Assembly (NCBI GenBank): GCA_037074615.1
Contig: CM073527.1
Span: 9,388,848-9,452,847 of the forward strand
Source: Leucaena leucocephala
Taxonomy: Eukaryota; Streptophyta; Magnoliopsida; Fabales; Fabaceae
Direction: 5' to 3'
Length of the DNA: 64,000 nt
Shown here: positions 49,535 through 61,556 of the stretch, piece by piece
How positions within the stretch are numbered: position 1 is the first letter of the stretch
Layout: every line of letters begins with the position of its first letter
Notes under the pieces: generated by a model
Databases searched by the model: none
What the model was told of the DNA's origin: nothing
What the model saw: only the letters and a program-made list of their open reading frames with translations
Translations under genes and position numbers: made by a program

Positions 49535-52500
49535 TGTCATATCCTAATTTTTCCCTATCTGTATAGTACTGATAGTGGAAAGATGCTTAGAAAGGATTAT
49601 GACAAAGATCAGACGAAATAATAAAGGTTAGATAAGTCTTAAAGAAAGAGAAGGACCTAAACGCAAATTGGAAAAGGTTAAAGGCCAAAAGTTAAAGTAG
49701 AAATAAATGTTGGGCCAAAAGTGGTAATTTCTAAAACTTTAGGGACCTAAATGTAAATATGCAAAAAGTTAGGGATATAAATGTAATTAAGCAAAAAGTT
49801 AGGGACATAAATGTAATTATGGAAAAGTTCAGCCAGAAAAGGCTTAGAACTACCTGTAAGTATTTCAGTCCCATATTCCATCAGTAAATAGAGGAAGTCA
49901 TGCTGGGTAATCTGGCATGATACAGAAATTTTATTAGGGCTCCATACAGCAGAAAATTATCTGATAGTCTAAAAGTTATCTAAAATTTTATCAGATTTCA
50001 TGGACTTCAGATATAAGTGGGAAAATTATAGAAAAGTGTGCCCTACAGTGTCAGATGTCCTGGATCTGATAGAACTCCAGAAGAAGTTCTGTATAAAAAG
50101 TTATTCACATATCAGTGAATTTTGACGGGAGTTTGTTAACACCCGTGATCCGATAATGGAACTTATCGGTATGTAAGCATGGATAGAATGAGATCAGATG
50201 ACCTCATATATAGGCCCATAATGACGCCAAGGAAGGCCCAAAACCCAGGGTACCAGTCTATCAGTAGAAGGGGCCAGTGCCAGAAAAAGTGCGAAATTAC
50301 GAAAATGCCCCTGGATGCCCAGATTGTACCAGAGATGGATGAAGGGCATTTTGGTCATCTGGGACAGGCTAAAAACGTGACACATGGTATAAATATGATT
50401 ATTTGAGCCAATATATGCCCTGAGGCAGTACAAAGAGGGGTGAAATGACAATTATGCCCTTAGGGTCAATATAGTGCAAGAAAGGACACCAAGGGTATTT
50501 TGGTCATTTCCCAAGGGATCTGTAATTAAGTTGTGGTCAGTACAAGTATGTCAATGGTGTGGGAAGCCTAGACATTGATTTCCAGGACATAATACATATC
50601 CTGGTATATTATAGAAAAATTCAGAATCGAAAACAGTCCGGTTGTTGTGAAACTACACTGATCGGTACCGGATTGGACTGGAATTTCTCCAGAAGGTTCC
50701 TTGCATGGGCAGCACGCCACCTAATCCTCTTATGTGTCCCATGAGCTGTACCACATGATGTCATAATTATTATTTTATGAAAAAGTTAAATCCAAGATTA
50801 AATATGGGCCTTTAGATCAAATAGTAACCAAATCAATCTTGGCCATTCATTTTTCTTGGATTTTGGCTATAAATACCCCTCCAATTCTGCAGCAAACCGT
50901 AGCTTCATGGACCCTTGGGGAAACTCTTGCAAAATGGAAACTCAAGCCAAGATAAAGAAGATTCAAGGTTCCAAAGTTCAAGCAAGTTAGAGATTAAAGA
51001 TAAGCAATCTTTCCTAACTTATTCTCCTTTGATTTGGGAGCTTGAACTTAGGGTTTTCATGGGGAAAAAGTTGAGTTTTATCTAAGGGGAGGTGCTGTCC
51101 AAAATCCATAGATGAAAGGGGAAAGAAGAAATTAAAGTTAGAACCATATGATTAAAGCTTAAACAAGCTAGTTAAATGGTTGGTTGTTGAATCAAATTGA
51201 TATTCTTGACTTTGCCATGGTGTGCCCTGTTCAGTATGCACTGTTCATGAGGGAAGGAAATTGAATTTCAATGATTTAATGCTTCCATTGAGTTTGTATG
51301 ATGATTTTGTGTAGGATTGAAGAGGTTTTGAACCTTCGAAACATTAAAATCTCAAGGTTGTAGTCTTTGAGATTCCTTACGGTTACTGTTCACTCGCATG
51401 AATAGTGATTGGAATTTCATGATTTTGATGGTTCCAATGGTTTTAAAAATCAAAATGAGAATTTTTGAAAGAATTGTGTGCTTATGTTCAATTCTGTACA
51501 GCATGCCATGAAGGAGCTGGAATTTCATGATTCTAAGCTCATAAATGGATTCAAAAGATGAAATTGTGTAGGGTAAAGTCAAGACATCAATTGGTTCAAG
51601 AGCCAAGGGGATTAGTGAAAATTAGAGAAAGTTATGACAATAAAGAGTGTAACAAAGTTAGTCTTGAACATGGTTGGAGTTCATGAGTCCTAATGAGTTA
51701 TGTGATGAATATGAATATGTTTAGGACCATGAAACATCCAATAAGATGTTGGGAAGTGATAGACATAAATGCTTCATGGTTGGAAAGCTAGGGAGCAAGG
51801 GCTAAAGGTTAAGAGAAAAGCTTAAGTGCAAGGTAGTGAACTTACCTCTTTATGTGCTTGATGTGGTATGCTTATGTGTTGACATGTATATGTTATTTGA
51901 ATGATGTTGTGACATGATAAATGATGTTGAATGTATTGTGAATAACATGTTTCCATGGCCATGCACTTTATGTAAAAGTATATAGCATGATGGCATGTCA
52001 CTAATCAAAGAAAGTTAATGAAATTACATATCATGCGTTAGCATCCATCTTGCATATTTAAGTGGTAATGTTTGCTACTGAGATTCCCTAGAATCTCACT
52101 CTCCCATAACCAACCAATTTAGGTCAAGCATGAAGAAAAGGTGTGGATGGAGAAGAGCTAAAGAATGGAAGAAAGGAAGTGAAGTATTGAATTTTAGCAT
52201 ATACTATAAATTGTCTATGTATGTAAATGCCATGTAAGGTGTCCATTTATGTGATGAAACTATTGTAATACTTATGGCATATGTACATGATGTATATGAA
52301 TGTTAAGAAGCTTATTTGATGGCTTGAGCATGCTGAAACAATTATTGGAAAGGAAAGAAAATAAACTGAAATGGTAAAAACGTAGGTCCTAAAGCAATTT
52401 TGTTGTGGCTTCAGTTTGACCTAGCAAATGAAGGAATTAGTTCACGAAATTTTATGATCATGTAGCACACATCCATAGATTTAAATTCATAGGTGGAACG

Positions 52501-52878
52501 TTTCATTTGGATGTGTATATCAAGAGAAATGAATTTCCAAAGTAAGGGACCAGAATCTGTTTCCAGAGTTTTTGACCAAATGAACAGTAAACTTCAACGA
52601 ATAAAATGAATCAATTGGCGAATCATTTGGTCTGGAAATTATTTTTCCCTTAAATTTTAAGATGTTATCTTCATGTATCTTTTTGAACTACTTCATTTTG
52701 AGTTTTCTAGAATTAATTATGATTTTTTGAAGTTCATTGCGTAATCTAGAATACCATATGAACAGTAACCCGAGAAAGAATAAAATTCCAGATTTGGCTA
52801 ATGGACTTCCATGGTCTTGTAAGTGGTTCTAAATGCTGCTGAATGGTCCCTAATATGTATGGAAGTAAGGATGTTACA
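49535..52878 (+). mobile_element. Element 2 3' LTR (3344 bp)
   Basis: Same length as the 5' LTR and collinear without gaps. Differences are scattered point changes, most of them transitions. TATA box at 50868-50875. Confidence 0.95.
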
Positions 52879-53835
52879 GTAAACATCTAGAGATTTAAGT
52901 GAATACATAGAACATTTCTTTTGGATGTGTATATCAAGAGAAATAAATTTCCAAAGTAAGAGACCAGAATCTGTTTCTAGAGTTTTTGACCAAATGAACA
53001 GTAAACTTCAACGAATAAACTGTATCAATTGGATAATCATTTGGTCTGGAAATTATTTTTTCCTTAAAGTTCAAGATGCTATCTTCACGTATCTTTTTGA
53101 ACCACTTCATTTAGAGTTTTCTAGAATTAATTATGATTTTTTGAAGTTTGTTGCGTAATCTGGAATACTATATGAACAGTAACCCAAGAAAGAGTAAAAT
53201 TCTAGATTTGGCTAATGGACTTCCAAAGTCTTGTAAGTGGTTCTAAATGCTACTGAATGGTCCCTAAGACTTATGAAAGTAAGGATGTTACAAAAATTCC
53301 AAAGGAAAATAAAAAGCTAGTAGTCCCAAACAAAAATTAGGCCAAATGTGGCAAAGGAACATAGTTTATTGAAGGATTCTCCTTCATCTACTTTGAAGAT
53401 AACTCTGACTCAAGCACCAACTGAATCTTCTCCAAGTCCAGTCAAATAGAGTGCATGACAAGCATTAAAAGGAAAGAGATACCAGTTAACCATCATTTCT
53501 AAAGAATTTGACCACACCTACACAGATGAAGATCTAAATGTGATCATTCAAAAGGTCATCAGTTAAGGTAGAATATATTAGGCCAGAGAGTAAAAAAAGA
53601 TAGAAGGAGAACTGAGTCTCCTCAAGGTATCTCTGAATCTATCTCTGAGCCTTCTCCTTTCTCCAACCCTTCTGAAACCAATCATCTTCCTTTCAACCGA
53701 GCTGATTTAGCTTTACTCAGTGGGAATCTAGACAATGGGACAGATAAGGCAAGCTCACGGCTATTTTTGGTCAAAGGAAATTATGTCCTATTGTTTATAT
53801 AGACTTAGAAAATCTCAAATATAACAAGTGAAAGT

Positions 53836-56800
53836 AATAATAAGGGTTAGATGATTCTTTAAGGGAGAAGGACTAAAATAAAAAGTAGAAAAGGTTAAAG
53901 GCAAAAAGTGAAAATAGAAACAAAAGTTGGGCCTTTAAGTGTAATTTTCAAAAGTTAAGGGACTTAAATGCAAATAGCTAAAAGTTCAAAGGCCAAAGTG
54001 CAATTATTCAAAAGTTCAGGGACGTAAATGTAATTATGGAAAAGTTGAGCCAAACCAGGAAAAAAATGCCCAGAATCATATAAGACCCAAATTTTACCAG
54101 TAGATAGACAGAATTATTCCGGTCAGTTTAACGCAACACAGCATTTTGATTTGAGATCCCGATTAATTGATATAAATTTATGAAGTCAGAAAAGTTATTA
54201 TAGTAATTTTCAGACAACAGAATCAGATGAAACTTTATAGGAAATTCCTATATTTAATGTAAGAATTTTTAAAATTGATAGAGTCAGAAAAGGAATTATG
54301 TAGAAGTCTTATAGGATTTTACGATGAAATAAAATACCCGGTAAATAGGATTGGGTGAGATTTATTGGGATTTGTGTCATAAAGGTAATGAGGCCAATAA
54401 GTCCATACCAAGGCCCAAATGGTGCCATAATGAGCCCAATAAAGTAGTGAAACAGTTATGTGGGCCAGAGTCCAGAGCAGTCTATGAAAAGTGCGAAATT
54501 ATGAAAATGCCCCTGGATGCCCATACTGTACTAGTGTTAGATAGAGGTCATTTTGGTCATTCTCAATAGGCCAAAAATGTGATACATAGTATAAATATGA
54601 TTAGTTAGAGCCAACATATGCCCTGAGGCAGTGTAAAGAGGGGTGAAATGACAATTATGCCCTTAGTGTCAATATAGTGCAAGAAAGAACACCAAGGGTA
54701 TTTTGGTCATTTCCTAAGGGATCTATAATTAAGTTGTGGCTAGTACAAGTATGTTAATGGTATGAGAAGCCTAGATATTAATTTCCAAGATAGAATACAT
54801 ATCCTGGTATATTATAAAAAAATTTAGAACAAAAAACAGTCCGGTTGTTGTGAAACTGCTCCGATTGGTACCGGATTGAACTAGAATTTTTTCAGAAGCT
54901 TCCTTACACTATGAGCACGCCACATACCCCTATGAGGTGTACCTTGAGCTGTCTCACATGATTTCATAATTATTCTTTTTATAAGAAGTTAAATCTAAGA
55001 ATAAATGTTGGCCTTTAGATCAAATAGTAACCAAATCAATTTTGGCCATTCATTTTTCATGGATTTTGCTATAAATACCCCCTCATTCTGCATCAAAACC
55101 GTGGCTTCATGGACCCTTGGGGAAACTCTTGCAAAATGAAAACTCAAGCCAAGACAAAGAAGATTCAAGGTACCAAAGTTCAAGCAAGCTAGAGATTAAA
55201 GGCAAGCAATCTCTCCTAGCTTATTTTCCTTTGATTTGGGAGCTTGAAATTAGGGTTTTCATGGGAGAAAAGTTGAGTTTTCTCTAAGGGGAGGTGCTGC
55301 CCAAAGACATTAGATGAAAGGGAAAAGAAGAAATTAAAGTTAGAAGTATATGATTGAAGCTTAAACAAGCTAGTTAAGTGCTTGGTTGTTGAATCAAGTT
55401 GATATTCTTGACTTTGCCAAGGGTGAATCTGTTTGGTATGCACTGTTTATGAGGGAAGAAAATTTAATTTCAATGATTTAATGCTTCCATTGAATTTAGA
55501 TGATGATTTTGTGTAGGATTGGAAAGGTTTTTAACCTTGGAAACATTAAAATCTCAAGGTTGTAGTCTTTGAGATTCCTTATGGTTATTGTTCACTCTCA
55601 GGAATAGTGATTGCAATTTCATGATTTTGATGGTTCCAATAGTTTTAAACTAAAATATTGTGTAGGGTAAAGTCAAGACATCAATTGGTTCAAGAGCCAA
55701 GTGGATTAGTGAAGGTTAGAGAAAGTTATGACAATAAAGAGTGTAACAAAGTTAGTCTTGAACATGGTTGGAGTTCATGAGTCCTAATGAGTTATGTGAT
55801 GAATATGAATGTGTTTAGGACCTTGAAACATCCAAGAACATGTTGGGAAGTGATTGACATAAAGGCTTCATGGTTGGAAAGCTAGGGAGCAAATGCTAAA
55901 GGTCAAGAGGAAAGCTTAAGTGCAAGGTAGTGAACTTACTCTTTATGTGCTTGATGTGGTATGCTTATGTGTTGACATGTATATGATATTTGAATGATAT
56001 TGTGACATGATAAATGATGTTGAATGTATTGTGGCTAGCATGTTTTCCATGGCCATGCACTTTATGTACAAGTATATAGCATGATGCATGTCACTAATCA
56101 AAGAAAGTTTAATGAAATTACATATGATGCATTAGCATCCATCTTGCATATTTAAGTGGTAACGTTTGCTACTGGGATTCCCTAGAATCTCACCCTTCCA
56201 TAACGAACCAATTTAGGTCAATCATGAAGAAAAGGTATGCATGGAGAAGAGCTAAAGAATGGAAGAAAGGAAGTGAAGTATTGAGATTTTAGCATATACT
56301 ATAAATTGTTCACGTATGTAAATGCCATGTAAGGTGTGCATTTATGTGATGAAACTATTGTAATAATTATGGCATATGTACATAATGTATATGAATGTTG
56401 AGAAGCTTATTTGATGGCTTGTGCATGCTGAAACAATTATTCGAAATGAAAGAAAAGAAACTGAAATGGTAAAAACGTAGGTCCTAAGGCAGTTTTGTTG
56501 TGGCTTCAGTTTGACTTAACAAATGAAGGAATTAGTTCACAAAATTTTATGAGTATGTAGCTCACATCCAGAGATTTAAATTCATAGGTAGAACGTGTCA
56601 TTTGGATGTGTATAACAAGAGAAATGAATTTCCAAAGTAAGGGACCAGAATCTATTTTTAGAGTTTTTGACCAAATGAACAGTAACATTTAACGAATAAA
56701 CTGTATTAATTGGCTAGTCATTTGGTCTAGAAATTATTTTTTCCTTAAATTTCAAGATGTTATATTCACGTAGATTTTTGAACCACTTCATTTTGAGTTT

Positions 56801-56973
56801 TCTAGAATTAATTATGATTTTTTGAAGTTCATTGCGTAATCTGGAATACCATATGAACAGTAACCCAAGAAAGAGTAAAATTCCAGATTTGGCTAATGGA
56901 TTTTCAAGGTCTTGTAAGTGGTTCTAAATGCTACTGAATGGTCCCTAAGACATATGAAAGTAAGGATGTTACA
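53836..56973 (+). mobile_element. Family B LTR lacking its first ~125 bp, in the S ORF
   Basis: Matches the B LTR from 'aataataagggttag' to the terminal AAGGATGTTACA. The LTR start TGTCATATCC is missing and no target duplication is found, so the left side was deleted together with the junction. An internal deletion removes sequence corresponding to 40600-40750. TATA box near 55070. S coding sequence flanks both sides. Confidence 0.85.
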
Positions 56974-57750
56974 TGACCTCAAGTTTGCGCCTAAAGAGAT
57001 GTGTTATTATGGCTAGATAATACACTATATTTACTCAAGGAGTATGGTGAACAAATTAGGAAGCTTCACCTATCTCAAACAAGAGGACTATTTGTTGTTA
57101 GCAAGGATAATTAGTGGAGGGAAAGTTAATATTAAAGCCTTGATTTATGATGAAATTATAAACTTTTATTTTAACAAATCAAAGGCCACTCACATCCTAT
57201 TTTGAGCAAATCCATAGGATGAGGATCCCTCTTCCCTTGGTTGATGATGGTAAGAAAGGTTAGAAAGGGAAATAACATGTGCAACCATAAGAAGCCCAAT
57301 CTTCAGCTACCCTTACTACTCTTACCTCTGGGCCTTCTTTTGTTCAAGCTATGGTTCAACATCTAATCCAACAGGCATGGAAGGTTTTTTAGAGAAATAT
57401 TTTAGCAAAGGTTAAGGGAAGCTCACAGTCAACTATCCAAAGTATATCTGAGCTAATAATGGACTTGGGAGCTCTTTGAAGAATAACATAATTTTTGAGG
57501 TTGAGAAAGGCAATGAGAATACTCAGATAATGATTACCAATCTTAGAAAGATAGTGGAATTATAGAGACAGGTCATTAGTGTTCTTGGTAAAGAGATTTT
57601 CCAACTGAAGTAGAAGCTGGAATCCAACAACACCTTCTCATAGTTGAAGATTTTTTTAGAGGCACACCTGCTTTCAGTGATCCTAATGCCCAATCCTCTA
57701 ATCCTTTGACTCCATATGGGATTCCATAAATTGGCCCATGTAAACCTTAG

Positions 57751-57818
57751 ATTCTAAACCAACCCCAGAAACACCTTAAACTAAATTCTAAACCAACCCC
57801 AGAAACACCTTAAACTAA
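57751..57818. repeat. 34-bp tandem duplication near the S ORF end
   Basis: The unit 'attctaaaccaacccc...' occurs twice in tandem, starting at 57751 and 57785, identical by eye. Confidence 0.85.
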
Positions 57819-58064
57819 GCCCTTTGACCTAAACCACCTCTTTTGAAAGATGCCAAAAAAGGGGAGAATTAGGATGAACTAAGTAGTTATTTTGTATTGA
57901 ATCTTGTTGATCTTGTTCTTTTGTATTACTGAAGCGATTGTATCAAATGTTTATAATAAAAAATTGCTTACATTATGATGCTTGTCCTTCAAAAAACTTT
58001 CATTAATCAGTGCTTAACCAATTAAGTGATTTTCAAAGCTTCTTAATTCATTTTTGACATCATC

Positions 58065-58078
58065 AAAAAGGGGAAAAA
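58065..58078 (+). other. Polypurine tract of the S element
   Basis: AAAAAGGGGAAAAA, preceded by 'catcat', directly before TGTTAGAGTCC. The combination 'catcatcaaaaagggg' before the LTR is typical of SIRE-type copia elements. Confidence 0.8.
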
Positions 58079-60489
58079 TGTTAGAGTCCAATGTTAATAT
58101 TTTGATAATGACAATTAATTGAGAAAATATTTTAGAAAGAAACTTAACTGAAAAAGAGCATTTATCAATAAGCTTATTGATAAGATAGCTACTCAATAAA
58201 TTATTTGATAAATAAGAAAGAACTTTTGAGAAAAAATATGAATTATGAAAAACATTTATCAACGACCTATTCAATAAGATTTCTTATGGATAAAGATTTT
58301 GATAAATTAATCAAATTTGGTTTATGAAAATTCTAAGTCATTATTCTGAAACTGAAATTATTTGAAGTTGTATTCGATAAGTGGGTTATCGAATAAGTCT
58401 TCGATAAGTTTTCTAAAGACTCATCTTTACCAAAGTGTTATATGAAAGTTTTCATAGAAGAATTGATCAAACAGAGTATTTATCGAATGACTATTCAGTA
58501 AAGGGATTTATCAAATAACTCTTTCATAAATAAGAGAAAATTTCTAAGCTTTTAAAAGCACTAAACTATGATTCTTCACACTATTTACTTTTGATAATCT
58601 TAATATAATTTAGAAAACCTATGATCAGAGAATGAAAAGGTTTACATGTTTAAAATCTTATCACTGAAAATATTTTTAAAATTGTCCAGATCACTAAGTT
58701 TGAGTTTTATGATAAATGCTCTTTACAAGTGATCTAATTACTTTCTTCTCAATTTGATCTTTAGAATCTTAAGCTACAAATTTAGAAGATCAATTGAACG
58801 AAAGAAAATATAAGATATTTTAAAATTCAAATCACTAGAATGATGATGATTCAGTGCTTTTCATGTTAATTTATCTATTTGAATCATCTATGATTTAATT
58901 AGTCAAATTTATGGAGAATAGATTATTCATGAAAGATTCAAAGGTTAATTCAATATGCTATTATCGATAAACTATTCAATCAGACAATTTGTCGAATAGA
59001 TCTTTATCAAGCTTACACTGATATATGATTTGATAGTCTTATAGATATCTTTGTTGAGCTTATGAAATACTTGAATTTGATTGAATGAATGAACTTCATA
59101 AATTTTGTAGCCTGGTCTTATTTGCTAAATGAATATAAGTTCATGACTTGTGTTTAATCTGATATACTAAATTCTCATTCTCTCAGACAAGTTTATGATC
59201 TCATGATTTAATGTGTTGATCTTATGATATATGATTTCTAAATATATTACAAGCTAATTTGACAAAATATCTGAATGTTTGAAAGTCTATTTGAAAAGAT
59301 TCGAAGGGAATGTTTTTCAGTCATTATCAATAAGCTTTTTCAAAGAATCCATTTATCCAGGAATACTTTGATAAATAAAGTATTGAGAAATATATCGATA
59401 AGTCTGAAAGCATATGTTTAAAAGAATATTCATTCAAAGAGTTTATCAATAAGGACATTTATCAAAGAACTATTCAATAAATTATGAACTATCTCTTTAT
59501 AATTTGTTGAAGACTTATCAAAGTCCTTTTCGATAAAGCTGATTATCGAAGAATTGCTTGATAAAGTTTTTAATTGTTTCAAATGTAATTCTTCAACAAT
59601 TTATTGAAGACCTTTTCAATAAGGATATTCTTCAATAAGCCAAGCCATTTTATGAAAAGTGTTTTAAGCAAGACTTTATCATATTTTGATCTTTAGTTCT
59701 AAATCATTTGGAAACAATTGCTTTATACTTATATTGATTACATATCTTTACTAAGGCATGTTTCAAGATTATGTATAGGATGAATCAAAATTAACAAGGA
59801 GATAAACTAAAATACCAAATACACATGTCAGTAATAACAACTATTTCAATGGCTACTTCAATGCTTTAATGGAATTTTGAAGAATCAAGTATAAAAGAAG
59901 AAGAAGCCAAAGTAAGAAAGCTGAAGAAGTTGGAAGACAAAATGAGAAAACAAGATATGCCTATGATGCACTTCAATTACATTCACTAATTATGTCTCTA
60001 TTTCACTTTGTTTCTCTCATTTGGTTTAGAGCATAGTATATTTGTAAGAAAAAGAGATTTAGAAATATTGAGCTTAAGTGTTTATCTTATTCACTCTATT
60101 GACAGAGTTTTAGATTTATCAATCATTCTTTAAATTGCTCAAGTAGGATTCTTGAGTGGTTGTAACCTTATAGGGTGTAAGAGGGAGTAAGAGGGATTCT
60201 CACTAATTATAGACCTTACTGGTTGTAAGGGGAGTAAGAAAGGATTCTCACAAGAATGTATTGAGGAACTAAGAGCCCACAAAATCTTAGAGATAGTGGA
60301 ACACTCAGAAGAGCTCTCAAGTGAATTGGACTAGACCAGTATAAACTATCTTAAACAATTTTTCTCCAATAACTTCTTTCTGCAGGGATATCATTTTAAA
60401 CTCTTCACATTAATTTTATTCAAATATATTTTGAGTTTCCAAAATTTTTAAAATTGCCTAATTTACCCCTCTCTTGGGTGATACAACCA
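58079..60489 (+). mobile_element. S element 3' LTR, SIRE-like, about 2.4 kb
   Basis: Starts TGTTAGAGTCC followed by 'tttgataatgacaa' and ends 'taatttacccctctcttggg..tacaacca'. Both ends are in the style of SIRE/Maximus LTRs. The 3' end is taken at CA (60489); the next five bases GATTC would be the target site. A transcription start is likely after 'agtataaaag' (59890). The middle is rich in TCGATAA/TTATCGA words. Confidence 0.75.
58374..59549. repeat. Dispersed TCGATAA/TTATCGA inverted words in the S LTR
   Basis: About nine exact words, often as facing or back-to-back pairs such as TTATCGAATAAGTCTTCGATAA (58392-58413) and TTCGATAAAGCTGATTATCGAA (59529-59550), plus many one-base variants ('ttatcaataag', 'ttgataaat'). 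The same words lie at 38127-38407. Confidence 0.7.
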
Positions 60490-60674
60490 GATTCAATAAT
60501 CAGGATATGGGCCTTCCAACAATAATAATAAGAAGAAGAGGAAGAGTTTGTGGAACAATAAGAAGGCTAGAAAAGGGAGAAGGCCAGGTAGAGGGAAAAA
60601 CCAGTAGAGGTTAAGGGAGGCACAATTTATGGGAAAAAATCATGGGAATAAGCCATGCTGGGCTGGGTAGAATA

Positions 60675-60722
60675 TGTGTTATAGCTATGGTAAACCGGGA
60701 TATTTTGCAAATGAGTATTCGC
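60675..60722 (+). pseudogene. G2 gag zinc knuckle, cysteines mutated
   Basis: Reads CYSYGKPGYFANEYSH. The family pattern is C-x2-C-x4-H-x4-C; here the second Cys, the His and the last Cys are all Tyr, the result of single G-to-A or C-to-T changes. RNA binding would be lost. Upstream, 60520-60605 is a basic Lys/Arg-rich gag tail. Confidence 0.75.
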
Positions 60723-60756
60723 ATAATTTTGACAACTCTAGGCCTCACACTCAGAG

Positions 60757-61011
60757 ATGAGTGTTCATTGTCACACAAGAGGAAGCTCGAAAACACCTAA
60801 CATGATACAAGGTATAATTAGTATTAATAAGAACCTTGTGAAATCCATGTTTGATTCAGGCACTAGTAATTCATTCATATCATATAATTGTGCTAAGCAA
60901 CTAGGTCTACTTGTTGATATTCTACCGTATGACATATGTGTCTCTCCTCCTACTAGTTCAAAAGTAGTTACATCTAATGTTTGTTTGAACTGTATTGTTT
61001 GTCATGAACAC
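60757..61011 (+). pseudogene. G2 aspartic protease domain
   Basis: Open from 60757. Contains LVKSMFDSGTSNSFISYNCAKQLGL with the catalytic D-S-G, then DICVSPPTSSKVVTSNVCLNC. Homologous to the G1 fragment (SHSFVSYKCARWLGL, TSYVCLNS). The frame continues to 61137, but beyond 61011 it is the inserted sequence, so the end of the domain is lost. Confidence 0.88.
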
Positions 61012-61556
61012 TCACTACTACAAGATAAGCTTTCTAAAGCCCTATTTCTAAATCAGTCCTTATGGAGACGGTTTAAAAAAATGACTAGTAGAATTTTTGT
61101 AAATAAGATAAATTATTTACACCAAATGTACACGTGACCTGTGTAAAAGAAAATTACTATGCCGAATACTTCCATAACTAGTGTACAATATAATTTCTAC
61201 ACCTGTTGTATTATGTTAGGTTTAGAAAATTTTCTCTCTACACCAATTTCCTTTATGTACAGTTTAGATGTTTTCCTATTGTGATTATTCAGTTTCTTGT
61301 TTATGTTTTCCCGTTTCTTTTATGTAACTTCTTTAGACTATTTATTTCACTTATTTGTTTCCTAACATTTGTAGTCATTATGATAGAAGGCCAATTGTAT
61401 TCTTCTATGTTCTTTTTTAAAACCATTCTTATTCCTTAACCTTATATGTATACTAATTCCTATGATTAATACTTTTCGTCTCATCATTTTTTCTATATTT
61501 CTTTTATTTTTTTCTATCATCTGAACCCTCAAATAGCTTCTTCCTCATGTACACCT
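61012..61556 (+). mobile_element. Probable CACTA (En/Spm) transposon fragment in G2
   Basis: Starts CACTACTACAAGATAAGC, close to the usual CACTACTACAA terminus of plant CACTA elements, and continues with 'agacggtttaaaaaaatgac', typical subterminal text. The bases before it are 'act'. No matching right terminus (TTGTAGTAGTG) is seen before gypsy sequence resumes at about 61557, so the right end is deleted along with most of G2's RT. Confidence 0.55.

Larger units (their letters stand above)
41671..52878 (+). mobile_element. Element 2: complete pol-less B retrotransposon, TSD GTAAA
   Basis: An 11,208-bp unit with two LTRs of exactly 3344 bp, PBS, 4520-bp internal region and polypurine tract. 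It is flanked by GTAAA at 41666-41670 and 52879-52883. The internal region has no recognisable RT, RNase H, integrase or protease. It shares its layout with element 1. By its size, intact cis signals and missing pol it is a large non-autonomous element (LARD-like), presumably supplied in trans. A hand comparison of the LTRs finds about 60 substitutions and no gaps, roughly 1.8 percent. Confidence 0.92.
38689..53292 (+). mobile_element. Family B solo LTR, TSD AAAAT, hosting element 2
   Basis: The left piece 38689-41670 starts TGTCATATCC and the right piece 52884-53292 ends AAGGATGTTACA. Flanks are AAAAT at 38684-38688 and 53293-53297. Without element 2 it is about 3391 bp, close to the other B LTRs. 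It interrupts the S ORF 38 bases after its ATG. It is visibly more diverged than element 2's LTRs, so it was in place earlier. Confidence 0.92.
38651..57850 (+). pseudogene. S element ORF, 'putative plant transposon protein' type, in three pieces
   Basis: Begins with an ATG at 38651 (MARTK...) and is cut after 38688 by the B solo LTR. It resumes at 53298-53835 and again at 56974-57850 after a truncated B LTR. The middle part contains RRYLTIISKEFD-like and YTDEDLNVIIQK-like text. The last part contains FTYLKQEDYLLLARIISG, INFYFNKSKATHILF and RMRIPLPLVDDG, followed by a heptad-like stretch. This order resembles proteins annotated in plants as putative transposon proteins carried by non-autonomous LTR elements; the family call is from memory and moderately secure. 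Stops and frameshifts occur throughout. No RT or integrase is associated. Confidence 0.5.

Noticed and set aside
50179..50451. Overlapping open frames on both strands repeated at 42315-42587
   Set aside because: Duplicate LTR positions again. Both strands are open because the LTR text is stop-poor here; there is no protein match.
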